From Edaphobacter sp. (GTDB lineage: Bacteria; Acidobacteriota; Terriglobia; Terriglobales; Acidobacteriaceae): a stretch of 64,000 bases of DNA. The notes under the pieces are model-generated. The model searched no databases, was not told the DNA's origin, and saw nothing but the letters and a program-made list of their open reading frames with translations. The stretch's first letter is position 1, and each line of letters opens with the position of its first letter. Positions 9,687-18,777 of the stretch are shown in pieces. Location of the stretch: the NCBI RefSeq assembly GCF_028283685.1, contig NZ_JAPWKF010000006.1, positions 295,729 through 359,728 on the forward strand, written 5' to 3'. The position numbers were made by a program, and so were the translations under genes.

Positions 9687-9798
9687 CTACTGGCTGTTGA
9701 TGTCCTCCTCTGCCCGATGAAGGCGCGGTGGCTCTGCAACCAGCGGCGGTCTGATTGATCAGCTGCGGCCCCATGATGAGCACGCAGCACAGCTGAGC

Positions 9799-9828
9799 CT
9801 CTGCATGGTTTCATGCAGAGATATTTTT
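9799..9828 (+). terminator. Second T-tailed hairpin just before the TonB receptor start
   Basis: CTCTGCATG (9799-9807) pairs with CATGCAGAG (9812-9820) around a GTTT loop and is followed by ATATTTTT. It ends three bases before the presumed Shine-Dalgarno GAGG (9831-9834). It could be an attenuator or a translation-controlling structure for the receptor gene. Confidence 0.45.
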
Positions 9829-9842
9829 CCGAGGCCATACAG

Positions 9843-12800
9843 ATGATGAAGACCGCATTCCTCATGCGCCGTCTTGCGGCGGCAGTGTGCCTGCTGGTGG
9901 TTGCATTGTTTGCAACCGTGATTGCCAGCGCACAGGAGACAACCGGTGCTATTCAGGGCACCGTTACCGATCCATCCAGTGCTGTGATTGCCGATGCCAC
10001 CGTTACGGCGACCGGCGACAAACTGATCCGTCCTCAAACAGCGAAGACAGACTCCCACGGCTTTTATCGCCTCAATGCGTTGCCACCGGGCAAATACTCG
10101 CTGACGGTGCTGGGCGGCGGTATGTCGGCGAAGGCGATTGATATTAATCTGCTTCCCGGCGGCCTGCCCAATATCAATTTTCAACTTGTCGTCGGAGCCG
10201 AGACCGTCATCGACGTGAGCACGGCGGTGGCGCAGGTGGATGTGACGCAGAGCAAGGTGGAGACGACTGTCACCAACGAGGTGTTGCAGGAGATTCCGAA
10301 GGGCCGCTCATTCCAGTCGGTGATTCCGTTTGCACCGGGTGCGCGCCAGGAGCCTCTGCAGACGGCGACGCAGACGGCGTCTCAGGTGAGCGCGGCGCTG
10401 AACGGCAACCGCACCAATGGGTTCCAGATCGACGGCGCATCGGATACGGAGAACATTTATCTGGCTGAAGGCGTCAACGTCACCGATGTCGTCGGTGGCG
10501 GCGTGGGCTTCAATGTGCCCATGGAGTTTGTGCAGGACGTGCAGGTGAAGAGCTCTTCGTTCGAGGCCGAGTATGGCGGAGCGATGGGCGGCGTGGTGAA
10601 CGTGGTGCAGCAGAAGGGTGGCAGCCAGTGGCATGGCCAGATCATGATGCACTATCGCTCGAGCGCGCTGAATGCGAATGACCAGTGCATCTTCTCGAGC
10701 ACCTGCGGCCTGCGCAAGGACCCCGGAACGACGACCAACTCCACGACGCGCACGGACCAGGCATCGCAGTACTACCTGGGCAAGCAGGACCACTACAGGG
10801 TGATCAATCCGGGCTTCGATATCGGCGGGCCGCTGATGACCGATAAGTTGTGGATGAACATCGGCTATATGCCGGAGTTTTATCGCCAGCGCCGCGACGT
10901 GACGTTCACGGGAACGAATCCCGGGCCGCGCAGCTTCTACCAGTCGCAGGATACGCACTTCGGTTATATGCGCCTCGACTATGCGCCGATCAGCAAGCTG
11001 CGCGTCTTTGCGAGCTGGAACGATCTGTACACGCGCCTGACGGGCAACGCGCTGCCGAACCCGGACAGCAAGACGGGCCAGGTGAACTCGAGCTCGACGA
11101 CGGACCCGACGACGTTCCGCACGGACGCCGGGCAGGTGATCCCGACGTCGATCTACATCTTCGGCGGCGATTACACGCCGACGTCGAACCTGCTGGTCTC
11201 AGTTCGCTGGGGCTACACGTACAGCAACGCACAGGATCGCGGAAAACCGTCCGGTGTTCGCGCGTTGCTGGATGGAGGATCGGGTGACGGCAAGGGGAAT
11301 GGCGCGGTTGGCCTGGACGGCTCGACGGTGCCTGCGGCCTATCAGCAGATCTCGGGATATTCCAACCTTGGCGCGAACACGCAGCAGAAATACAACATCC
11401 TGCAACGCAAGACACTTAACGCCGACCTCTCTTACCTGAAGACCGGATGGGCGGGCACACACAACTTCAAGGTGGGCTTCATGCGCAACACCACCTTCAA
11501 TAACCTGAACAGCGGCTACAAGACGGCACTGATCGACTTCTACTACGGCACGGACTATACGCCGGCGACTTCGGCCACGGCCTGCGATAGCGTGATCAGC
11601 GCAAATGTGGCTGCCTATGGAGCTTCAGCGGCGGATCATTGCCGCGGCAAGTACGGCTACTTCTTCGTCAACGACTACTCGACCGGCGGCATTGCGCGGG
11701 GCGACAACGAGGGCATCTACGTTCAGGACAGCTGGAGCGTGGCGCACACCGGACTCACGATCAACGCCGGTGTTCGCTTCGATCGTGAGTACCTGCCGCC
11801 TTACAGCGCGGGCGCTTCGGATATCAGCTTTGGCTTCACCGATAAAGTCGGCCCGCGTATCGGAGCGGCGTATGACGTGTTGCACAATGGCAAGCTGAAG
11901 GCCTACGGAAGCTGGGGCAAGTTCTACGACATCATCAAGTACTCGCTTCCGCGCGGCTCGTTCGGCGGCGAGTATTGGCATGAGTGCGTATACGCGCTCG
12001 ACGATCCAAACTTTGCCGCGGTGCAGCCGGGCAATAACAGCGACGGTCACGCCTGCCCGGCCAGCGGCGGCGCCATCAACCTGGGAAGCAGCTATCGCTT
12101 TATCGAGAACCTCGACCTGCGCAAGAACGTGATCAGTACGCAGGACCCCGGTGTCGATCCGAACGTCAAGCCGATGTCGATGCACGAGTTGGTGCTGGGC
12201 AGCGACTGGGCGGTCTCGCCGACGCTGAGCATCAAGGCGCGCTATGCTCGCAAGCGTCTGGATAACACGATCGAAGATATCGGCGTGACCGATAACCTCG
12301 GTTTCTACATCGGCAATCCCGGACCGGGATACGGCGACCTGCTGCATCGGACGCTTTACTCCAACGACTTCACCTCGCCGCTGTGCCCGAACTGCCCGGC
12401 GCAGCCCAAGGCGGAGCGCGACTACGACGGCTTTGAACTACGCGTGATGAAGACTGCAGGATCGCACTACTTCTTCAGTGCTTACTACGCGTACAGCCGC
12501 CTGTATGGCAACTATCCCGGACTGACCTCGACCTTCAACACCGATGGTGGCGGCGGTCGTCACAGCCCGAACAACAACCGCTCGTTCGACCAGCCGCAGA
12601 TGCAGTTCACGGCGCACGGGAAGCCGTTTGGCGGACCGCTGCCGACGGATCGTCCGAATACGCTGGGCGGCTATGGATCGTTCCGGCAGAGGTGGTTCCT
12701 GGGGGAGACGCAGCTGGGTCTTTCGCAGGCCATCTACCAGGGCACGCCGGTTTCGACGGCATGGCCGACAGGAACCTCGACGTCTTCGGTGCAGTTTGTC

Positions 12801-13214
12801 GAGGATCAGAGCAGCTGGGTGCCGATCTCGCGTGGCGGCGATGGTTCGATCATTGCAGGAGCGGTGCAGCACAACCGTCGTACGCCGGGCTACTTCCAGA
12901 CGGATGCGAATCTGACGCACTACATCAGCGTCAGCAAGCAGCATGAGCCCTGGAAGCTTGGCGCGGAGATCAATGTTTCCAATCTACTGGGACAGCATGC
13001 CATAACGGGGTATACCGAGGTTCCGCTAACGGCAGCGGTCTATCCCAACACGACGGCGAATCCCACCGGCTTCGACTTCAACGCAATGATGACGGGATGG
13101 GACTACGTCGGCGTCAGCAACACGAAGAAGAATCTGGTTGCCAGCAATTATGCTCTGCCGAATATCTTCCAGACGGGACGCCAGATGAAGATCCTCATCC
13201 GGTTTATCTTCTAA
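9843..13214 (+). CDS. TonB-dependent receptor with N-terminal carboxypeptidase-regulatory-like domain
   Basis: A large outer-membrane receptor of about 1123 residues. A signal peptide (MMKTAFLMRRLAAAVCLLVVALFATVIASA in outline) is cleaved near AQETT. An Ig-like carboxypeptidase-regulatory domain follows (GAIQGTVTDPSSAVIADATV... YRLNALPPGKYSLTV), then a plug-like domain (FQIDGASDTENIYLAEGVNV, YGGAMGGVVNVVQQKGG) and a long beta-barrel ending in an aromatic residue (LIRFIF), as needed for outer-membrane insertion. Such receptors import large ligands, often glycans, using TonB energy; the ligand is unknown. The ATG at 9843 is chosen because GAGG lies eight bases before it and a signal peptide begins there; an ATG at 9813 falls inside a hairpin. 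Confidence 0.88.
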   Translation: MMKTAFLMRRLAAAVCLLVVALFATVIASAQETTGAIQGTVTDPSSAVIADATVTATGDKLIRPQTAKTDSHGFYRLNALPPGKYSLTVLGGGMSAKAIDINLLPGGLPNINFQLVVGAETVIDVSTAVAQVDVTQSKVETTVTNEVLQEIPKGRSFQSVIPFAPGARQEPLQTATQTASQVSAALNGNRTNGFQIDGASDTENIYLAEGVNVTDVVGGGVGFNVPMEFVQDVQVKSSSFEAEYGGAMGGVVNVVQQKGGSQWHGQIMMHYRSSALNANDQCIFSSTCGLRKDPGTTTNSTTRTDQASQYYLGKQDHYRVINPGFDIGGPLMTDKLWMNIGYMPEFYRQRRDVTFTGTNPGPRSFYQSQDTHFGYMRLDYAPISKLRVFASWNDLYTRLTGNALPNPDSKTGQVNSSSTTDPTTFRTDAGQVIPTSIYIFGGDYTPTSNLLVSVRWGYTYSNAQDRGKPSGVRALLDGGSGDGKGNGAVGLDGSTVPAAYQQISGYSNLGANTQQKYNILQRKTLNADLSYLKTGWAGTHNFKVGFMRNTTFNNLNSGYKTALIDFYYGTDYTPATSATACDSVISANVAAYGASAADHCRGKYGYFFVNDYSTGGIARGDNEGIYVQDSWSVAHTGLTINAGVRFDREYLPPYSAGASDISFGFTDKVGPRIGAAYDVLHNGKLKAYGSWGKFYDIIKYSLPRGSFGGEYWHECVYALDDPNFAAVQPGNNSDGHACPASGGAINLGSSYRFIENLDLRKNVISTQDPGVDPNVKPMSMHELVLGSDWAVSPTLSIKARYARKRLDNTIEDIGVTDNLGFYIGNPGPGYGDLLHRTLYSNDFTSPLCPNCPAQPKAERDYDGFELRVMKTAGSHYFFSAYYAYSRLYGNYPGLTSTFNTDGGGGRHSPNNNRSFDQPQMQFTAHGKPFGGPLPTDRPNTLGGYGSFRQRWFLGETQLGLSQAIYQGTPVSTAWPTGTSTSSVQFVEDQSSWVPISRGGDGSIIAGAVQHNRRTPGYFQTDANLTHYISVSKQHEPWKLGAEINVSNLLGQHAITGYTEVPLTAAVYPNTTANPTGFDFNAMMTGWDYVGVSNTKKNLVASNYALPNIFQTGRQMKILIRFIF

Positions 13215-13236
13215 CTCTTACGGAAGTCCAAACGAG

Positions 13237-13267
13237 AAGGGGACTGGATATCCAGTCCCCTTTTTTC
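13237..13267 (+). terminator. Strong intrinsic terminator after TonB receptor
   Basis: GGGGACTGGAT and ATCCAGTCCCC (13239-13260) form a perfect 22-base palindrome, flanked by AA and followed by six T. This is a textbook rho-independent terminator for the receptor gene. Confidence 0.9.
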
Positions 13268-13325
13268 TTGCTGCAGGCACACGATCGGCGCCGATGCGAA
13301 CCATGTTGCTGCTGGAGGCGTGAGT

Positions 13326-13703
13326 CTACTTCTCGATCTTGAGGTTGATGTAGAACTGGTTCTTCATGTCGAAGGAGCTGATGCTTTTGACGGAGCTTTT
13401 TTTGCCGTTGTGCTCGGCCCAGATCTCGTAGTCGGTGTTCTGTGCCAGCTGGCCGAAGCGGTAGCTACCCTGGTCGTCGGCGATGAAGCTCTTCACCGTG
13501 TGGCCATCCTTGAGGTAGATGACGGCGCCTTTGACGGACCCGGATTCGTCAGTCACCTTGCCCTGAACGACGCGCTGCACAGGGCCTCGCTGCGCGGCAG
13601 CCGGTATGGTGACGACTGCGGGAAGGACGACAACTCCCATCAGCGTTGTGGAGGCCAGGGCAGCACGACCGGCAAGCGAGCGAAACTTTTGCAGACTGTT
13701 CAT
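13326..13703 (-). CDS. Small secreted carboxypeptidase-regulatory-like domain protein
   Basis: A 125-residue exported protein: a signal peptide to about AAAQ (residue 38), then a single beta-sandwich of the carboxypeptidase-regulatory type (VQGKVTDESGSVKGAVIYLKDG... DDQGSYRFGQLAQNTDYEIWAEHNGKKS). It resembles the N-terminal domain of the neighbouring TonB receptor but stands alone. Start ATG at 13703. Such free-standing domains are frequent in acidobacterial genomes; their role, perhaps envelope binding or scaffolding, is unknown. Confidence 0.75.
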   Translation of the reverse strand: MNSLQKFRSLAGRAALASTTLMGVVVLPAVVTIPAAAQRGPVQRVVQGKVTDESGSVKGAVIYLKDGHTVKSFIADDQGSYRFGQLAQNTDYEIWAEHNGKKSSVKSISSFDMKNQFYINLKIEK

Positions 13704-13754
13704 AAACCCAGTATACGAACATGGGCTGCGCGAGCGTAGCGGGGAGAGTGAGGG

Positions 13755-13952
13755 CTAGTCCTCTTCGTCGGTTCCGAGGGGCGTGAGATCTTCGTCGTCG
13801 TAGCCGGCTTCGTCGACGGCGGAGAGCTCGATGGGATCGACGGCGACGACCTCCAGCTCGGTGCCGCACTCCTCGCACTGCACCGTTTCGCCGGTGTCGA
13901 CATCGTCGTTGAGGTCGAGCGGGTTATCGCATTCAGGGCAGACTACAGCCAT
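13755..13952 (-). CDS. LysW-like zinc-binding protein with acidic tail
   Basis: A 65-residue acidic protein. Cys5/Cys8 (CPEC) and Cys26/Cys29 (CEECG) form one zinc ribbon, followed by ELEVVAVDPIEL, which closely follows LysW/ArgW, the amino-group carrier protein of lysine and arginine biosynthesis. LysW works through a C-terminal Glu that becomes amide-linked to the substrate. Here a longer acidic tail ends TDEED, with Asp and not Glu as last residue. The ATG at 13952 has a GGAGG eight bases upstream. No lysX, lysZ, lysY, lysJ or lysK gene is near, so a carrier role is unproven; it may be a LysW-like relative with another function. Confidence 0.7.
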   Translation of the reverse strand: MAVVCPECDNPLDLNDDVDTGETVQCEECGTELEVVAVDPIELSAVDEAGYDDEDLTPLGTDEED

Positions 13953-14103
13953 CGAAGCATCCTCCAGAGATTCTGCAGCAGCGTGGCGCTATGGCACAGG
14001 GTGCTGAAATTATTTAGCGGCCAGTTGTGCCATCGCGTCAAGAGAGTGGCTCAGGCGATTAGGATGAAGCCAGCTTCTGCATTCCCAATCATGGAGTGGA
14101 CGA

Positions 14104-15621
14104 TTGAGCAAGCGCATGGTGAGCGTTTTTCACGGGGCACTGTTTGGAGTGCTTCTGAATGCATCGATTGTTGTGCAGGCGCAGCAACCGGTGACAGCGC
14201 CGCCGCCGGATGCTGCGATCGCGGCAGCCCTGCGGCAGGTGTCGGCGGCGGATGTGCAGGCGACGATCGAGAAGCTGGTGAGCTTCAACAATCGCAACAC
14301 GCTCTCCAGCATGGAGACGGACCTGAAGCCGGGAACAGGAATCAACGCCGCGGCGGACTGGATCGAGTCGGAGTTCCAGCGTATCTCGACGGAGTGTGGC
14401 GGCTGTCTTGAGGTGAAGCGCGACGAGTTTGTGGCGCAGCCGCAGTCCGGGCCGACGGCGCGCATCGTGAAGCCGACGAAGCTGACGAATGTTTACGCTG
14501 TGTTACGCGGCACCGATCCGGCGCAGGCCGAGCGCAGGGTGCTGGTGACGGGGCATTACGACACGCGCAACACCGATGTGATGAATACGCACGATCCGGC
14601 TCCGGGGGCGAACGACGATGCCAGCGGCACGGCGGTTTCGATGGAGTGCGCGCGCGTGCTCTCGAAGCTGAAGTTTCCGGCGACGATTGTGTTTGTGGCA
14701 GTCGCGGGGGAAGAGCAGGGGCTGGTGGGCAGCCGTCATCTGGCGCAGGTGGCGAAGGCCGAGGGCTGGCATCTTGAGGCGGTGCTGAATAACGACATCG
14801 TCGGCGGCGATACGACGCCGGGCGAGACGGAGCAGAACAAGGCGGTGGTGCGTGTCTTCTCCGAGGGAATCCCGGCGACGGCGACGGCTGAGCAGGCGCG
14901 GGCGCTGATCAACCTTGGCGCGGAGAGCGATTCGCCTTCGCGGGAGCTGGCGCGGTCGATTGCGGAGGTGAGCGCGGCGTACTTCAAGTCCTCGACCGAG
15001 CGTGCGGGGAAGAACACGCCGCCGGGACGTCCGCGCAGCAACCTGGTCCGGCTGGTGCCGGCGTTTCATCCGGTGCTGATCTTCCGGCGTGACCGCTACC
15101 TGCGCGGCGGCGATCACACCAGCTTCAACGCCGAGGGATTTACCGCGGTGCGGATCACGGAGTGGCGCGAGAACTTCGATCATCAGCACCAGACGCTGCG
15201 CGTGGAGAACGGCAAGCAGTACGGTGACCTGCTGCCCTATGTCGACTTCGACTACGTGGCGAACGTGGCGCGGATGAACGCGGCGGCGCTGGCGACGCTG
15301 GCTTCGGCTCCGGGGGAGCCGCGCGAGGTGCGCATCGGGACGGAGGCGCTGGATAACTCCACCGAGCTGAGCTGGATGGCTCCCGAGGGTGCGCCTGCCG
15401 GGACCGGCTATGAGGTGGTGTGGCGGTCGACGGACGATGCGACGTGGACGACGGTCGAGAGTGCGGGGGCGGCGCTGTCGCTGAAGCTGCCGATCTCAAA
15501 GGACAACGTTATCTTCGGTGTGCGGTCGGTGGACGCGGCGGGGCATCGCAGCCCGGCGGTGATGCCGACGCCCTCGCGGGCCATGCGGAGTGCCATCCCG
15601 GCACAGCCGGCGAAGCAGTAA
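14104..15621 (+). CDS. Secreted M28 family zinc aminopeptidase with C-terminal fibronectin-III-like domain
   Basis: A 505-residue exported di-zinc peptidase. The signal peptide ends near VQAQ. Predicted ligands are His151 (HYDTRN), bridging Asp171 (NDDASG), Glu204 after catalytic base Glu203 (GEEQG), Asp231 (NNDIVG) and His338 (HTSFN). All are present, so activity is expected; the family removes N-terminal amino acids. The last 100 residues (ELSWMAPEGAPAGTGYEVVWRS and onward) look like a fibronectin type III domain, possibly for binding. A TTG start at 14104 with GGAG just upstream is preferred; an ATG at 14116 is the alternative. The rhomboid-like gene follows after 50 bases on the same strand. 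Confidence 0.88.
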   Translation: MSKRMVSVFHGALFGVLLNASIVVQAQQPVTAPPPDAAIAAALRQVSAADVQATIEKLVSFNNRNTLSSMETDLKPGTGINAAADWIESEFQRISTECGGCLEVKRDEFVAQPQSGPTARIVKPTKLTNVYAVLRGTDPAQAERRVLVTGHYDTRNTDVMNTHDPAPGANDDASGTAVSMECARVLSKLKFPATIVFVAVAGEEQGLVGSRHLAQVAKAEGWHLEAVLNNDIVGGDTTPGETEQNKAVVRVFSEGIPATATAEQARALINLGAESDSPSRELARSIAEVSAAYFKSSTERAGKNTPPGRPRSNLVRLVPAFHPVLIFRRDRYLRGGDHTSFNAEGFTAVRITEWRENFDHQHQTLRVENGKQYGDLLPYVDFDYVANVARMNAAALATLASAPGEPREVRIGTEALDNSTELSWMAPEGAPAGTGYEVVWRSTDDATWTTVESAGAALSLKLPISKDNVIFGVRSVDAAGHRSPAVMPTPSRAMRSAIPAQPAKQ

Positions 15622-15671
15622 CGGGCCGCCTCGTACGGCAGGGGCCGCGCTGTGGTGAAATAGACGGAGTC

Positions 15672-16499
15672 ATGCCCCGATCCGGACCCATCTCGTTGAA
15701 CCTGCCGTCGTTTGGCGGCGCTGTGCGGCGGCTGATCCTGATCAACGTCGTCGCGTTCTTTGCTCTGGCGTTGATCTCCTGGGTGTCGCCGGGCTTCGAT
15801 CGGCTGCTGATGCCGCACATGGTGCTGGAACCGCTGGCGGTGATGCACGGCGAGGTGTGGCAGCTGGCCACGTACTCGCTGGTCAACCCCGGAATCCTGT
15901 CGATGGTGTTCGCCATGCTGACGCTGTGGTTCACCGGCTCGCTGCTGGAGAGCTCACACGGCGGCCGCTGGCTGATGGAGCTGTACTGGACGTCGGTGAT
16001 CGGCGGCGCGGCGGTGGCGACGGCGGTCTCGTTTACGCACGTCTTTGGGCTGCGGCCGGATGTGGCCTCAGTGGGCGCATGGGCGGGTATCTTCGGGCTG
16101 CTGATGGCGATCGCCATGCTCTTCGGCGACCAGGAGTTCCTGCTGTGGTTTGTGCTGCGCCTCAAGGCGAAGTACATGGTCGCGATCTACATCCTGATTG
16201 CGGTCGCCGTGCTGCTGAAGCAGGCGGACAGCTTCGGTGCGCTGCTGCAGCTTTCGGGCGCGCTGGCGGGCTTCCTGTTTGTGAAGTTTGCGCCGCGCCG
16301 GGGATTTGCCTTCGGCATGACGGAGAGCTTCTACGGCGTGCGCAACTCGTATTACCGCTATAAGCGGCGGCGGGCGGCGCGGAAGTTCGAGGTGTACATG
16401 CGCAAGCAGAACCGCGAGGTTCACTTCGACGAGGATGGCCGTTACATCGATCCGGACGAGCTGAAGCGCGATCCGAACGACCGCCGCTGGATGAACTGA
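15672..16499 (+). CDS. Rhomboid-family membrane protein lacking the catalytic Ser and His
   Basis: A 275-residue protein with six likely membrane spans. The fold signature is present: WQLATYSLVNPGILSMVFAM near TM2, then a glycine-rich TM4 and TM6. However the active-site loop that normally reads GxSG-x-FG here reads GAWAGIFG, so the Ser is replaced by Trp. The TM6 motif that normally begins with His before GALAG reads QLSGALAGFLF, with Gln at that place. Both members of the Ser/His dyad are missing, so it should be a pseudoprotease. A basic, tyrosine-rich cytoplasmic tail follows. Start ATG at 15672. Confidence 0.75.
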   Translation: MPRSGPISLNLPSFGGAVRRLILINVVAFFALALISWVSPGFDRLLMPHMVLEPLAVMHGEVWQLATYSLVNPGILSMVFAMLTLWFTGSLLESSHGGRWLMELYWTSVIGGAAVATAVSFTHVFGLRPDVASVGAWAGIFGLLMAIAMLFGDQEFLLWFVLRLKAKYMVAIYILIAVAVLLKQADSFGALLQLSGALAGFLFVKFAPRRGFAFGMTESFYGVRNSYYRYKRRRAARKFEVYMRKQNREVHFDEDGRYIDPDELKRDPNDRRWMN

Positions 16500-16775
16500 C
16501 CTTCCTCCCAAGCCCCGGTTTGCCTGAGGATTTCTGTTAAAAAAGCCTGAGATGCCGGGCATGGTGTAGCTATATGCCACATAACAGGTCTGTTGCCTGG
16601 TGGTAATTCTTTACCCAGCATTCATGCATTGTTGTGCAACAATTAAGGTCATTCACCTGCAAAACTGCGTTCGGCACTAGGCTCTTCCTGAGTTTTTGAA
16701 CTAGGCTTTTTCTCCGAGTAAGGAATTCCAAAGATCTGTCTTGGCAATTCATCCAGCGGTTCCTCATGGAACTGC

Positions 16776-16792
16776 AAAGGAGTCGTACCTTG
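16776..16792 (+). promoter_or_regulatory. Ribosome binding site fixing a TTG start
   Basis: AAAGGAG (16776-16782) lies seven bases before TTG (16790-16792). Starting there gives a compact lipoprotein signal peptide MPRILPKLLILTSVTALSGC; the ATG at 16766 lacks a ribosome site and would add eight residues. Confidence 0.6.
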
Positions 16793-18635
16793 CCAAGAAT
16801 CCTCCCCAAGTTACTTATCCTGACCAGTGTGACGGCGCTGAGCGGCTGCGGTGCGGGCATGATCGGTTTGCCCGGTTCGGAGCTGCTTGCCTCCACAGCG
16901 TCATCGGCCACGTCGAGCAACTCCTCGTCGGCAACCCAGTCGGCAACGACGTCGAATGCGTCCACGACGACGAGCGCCTCTTCGGCGACTACGCCGACAA
17001 CAACGACGACGACTGCCCCAACCACGGTCTCGACGGCAACGGGTTCCCCGACGCCTACAACAACTACAACGCCTACAACTACAACGACGACAACTCCTAC
17101 GACCACAACCTCGTCGACGACGACCGCGACGGGTTCGGGTACGACCACGACTCCGACCACGACCACGACTCCAACCACGACTGGAACCTCTACAGGAGGC
17201 TCCACGGCCACAGCAACGAGCGGTACAGCGACGGGCTCAGGCGGCGGGACTGTGACGACGCCGACGACGACCGACCTCGCCGACGACCTCTGGCGGTACG
17301 ACGGCGGGTTCGGGTGGAGGTACGACGACCACTTCGCCGGTGACCACTCCTGTCACCACTCCGCCTGTCACCACTCCTGTCACCACTCCACCTGTGACGA
17401 CTTCGCCGGTGACGACGCCTCCGACGACAACTGATCCAGGTAGCGGTACTGGCACTGGAACGGGTAGCACGACCACTCCACCGGCGACCACGACACCCAC
17501 CAGCTCCGCGTGCAGCGCGATGGACCTGGGCCAGGGTGCGAACCTCAACGGTTTTCTGCCATTTGCGGCTAACGATGCCTGGCGGCAGAACATCGCTTCG
17601 TCGCCGGTGGATGCCAGCTCGGCGGGCATGATCGGCTACATCGGCGGCTCGCATCTGTATGCGAACTTCGGTGCGGGGCTGTATGACGGCGCGACGATCG
17701 GCATTCCGTACACCGTGGTCAGCGGCTCGTCGTTCGTCAACGTCAACTACACCGACTATGGCGATGAGAGCGATCCTGGCCCGATGCCCTTCTCGTCGAG
17801 CACGGCGATCGAGGGCGATCCCAATGCAGGCGACCGGCACAGCCTTGTGCTGGACCGCGACAACTGCTGGCTCTACGAGCTGGGTAACGCCTACGTGCAG
17901 GGCGACGGTTCGTGGAATGCCTCTGCCGGCGCGGTGTGGGACCTGACCAACCTCAATCAGCGTCCCTTCCGCTGGACCTCGACCGATGCAGCCGGCCTGC
18001 CGGTGTTTCCGGGGCTGGTGCGTTACGACGAGGTGGCGGCGGGGCACATCGATCACGCGATCCGCGTGACGCTGGCGCGCAGCCGTGCGGCTTTCGTGGC
18101 TCCGGCATCGCACTGGGCGGCCAATAACAGCGATCCCAACGCAGCGGTGATGGGCATGCGCCTGCGCCTGAAGGCGGACTTCGACATCTCGTCGTATCCG
18201 GCGCAGGCGAAGGTGATTCTGACGGCGTTGAAGAACTACGGCATGATCATGGCCGACAACGGCAGCAGCATGTTCATGATTGGAGCGCCGGACGATCGCT
18301 GGAACAACGATGACCTCTCGACGCTGAAGCAGGTACCTGCCTCGGCGTTCGACGTGGTGCAGATGGGAACGGTGTACACGGCGGCGAATGTGCCGACGGG
18401 TGCTGCTCCCACGATCAAGAGCTTGACGGCGGATAAGACGGCTGTGGCTGCGGGTACAGCGGTGACGCTGAGCTGGGCGGCGGACAATGCGTCGTACTAC
18501 ATCGTCTCGCCGGAGATCGGTGCGGTGCGCGGAACCAGCGCGACGGTGCATCCCACGAAGACGACGACGTACACGCTGTACGCCACCAACCAGTACGACC
18601 GCAGCACGCAGACCATCACCATTACCGTGCAGTAG
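16790..18635 (+). pseudogene. Thr-rich linker lipoprotein, reading frame broken inside the repeat
   Basis: The N-terminal part has a lipobox LSGC and then about 130 residues almost wholly of Thr, Ser and Pro. That frame runs on to 17434 but its sequence turns to nonsense (DLADDLWRY...) after about 17270. The frame one base further on is open from 17256; it continues the Thr/Pro/Gly linker and then codes a 370-residue folded part (MDLGQGANLNGFLPFAAND... HIDHAIRVTLARSRAAFVAPASHWA) and a C-terminal Ig-like domain (PTIKSLTADKTAVAAGTAVTLSW). The simplest reading is one gene with a one-base insertion near 17270. Whether this is a sequencing error, a real mutation or phase variation cannot be told. 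The folded domain is not one I can name. Confidence 0.65.
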
Positions 18636-18658
18636 TGACGGTTTAACCGAAGTCAACC

Positions 18659-18697
18659 CGCCGCGGCGAAGAGATCTTCTTCTCCGCGGCGTTTTTG
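18659..18697 (+). terminator. Intrinsic terminator
   Basis: CGCCGCGG (18659-18666) pairs with CCGCGGCG (18684-18691), with a second short GAAGA/TCTTC pair inside, followed by five T. It ends transcription of the Thr-rich lipoprotein gene. Confidence 0.85.
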
Positions 18698-18777
18698 TGC
18701 GCGAAAAGCGGCTACTGTTCGATGCGCGACGAAACTTTAGGCGAAGGTTTGCAATCCAACCAGGCAGAGGATATTAA

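Noticed and set aside
16570..17211. Val-rich antisense frame opposite the Thr-rich linker
   Set aside because: It is the reverse complement of ACN codon runs, giving (V/G)n; it has no ribosome site or signal.
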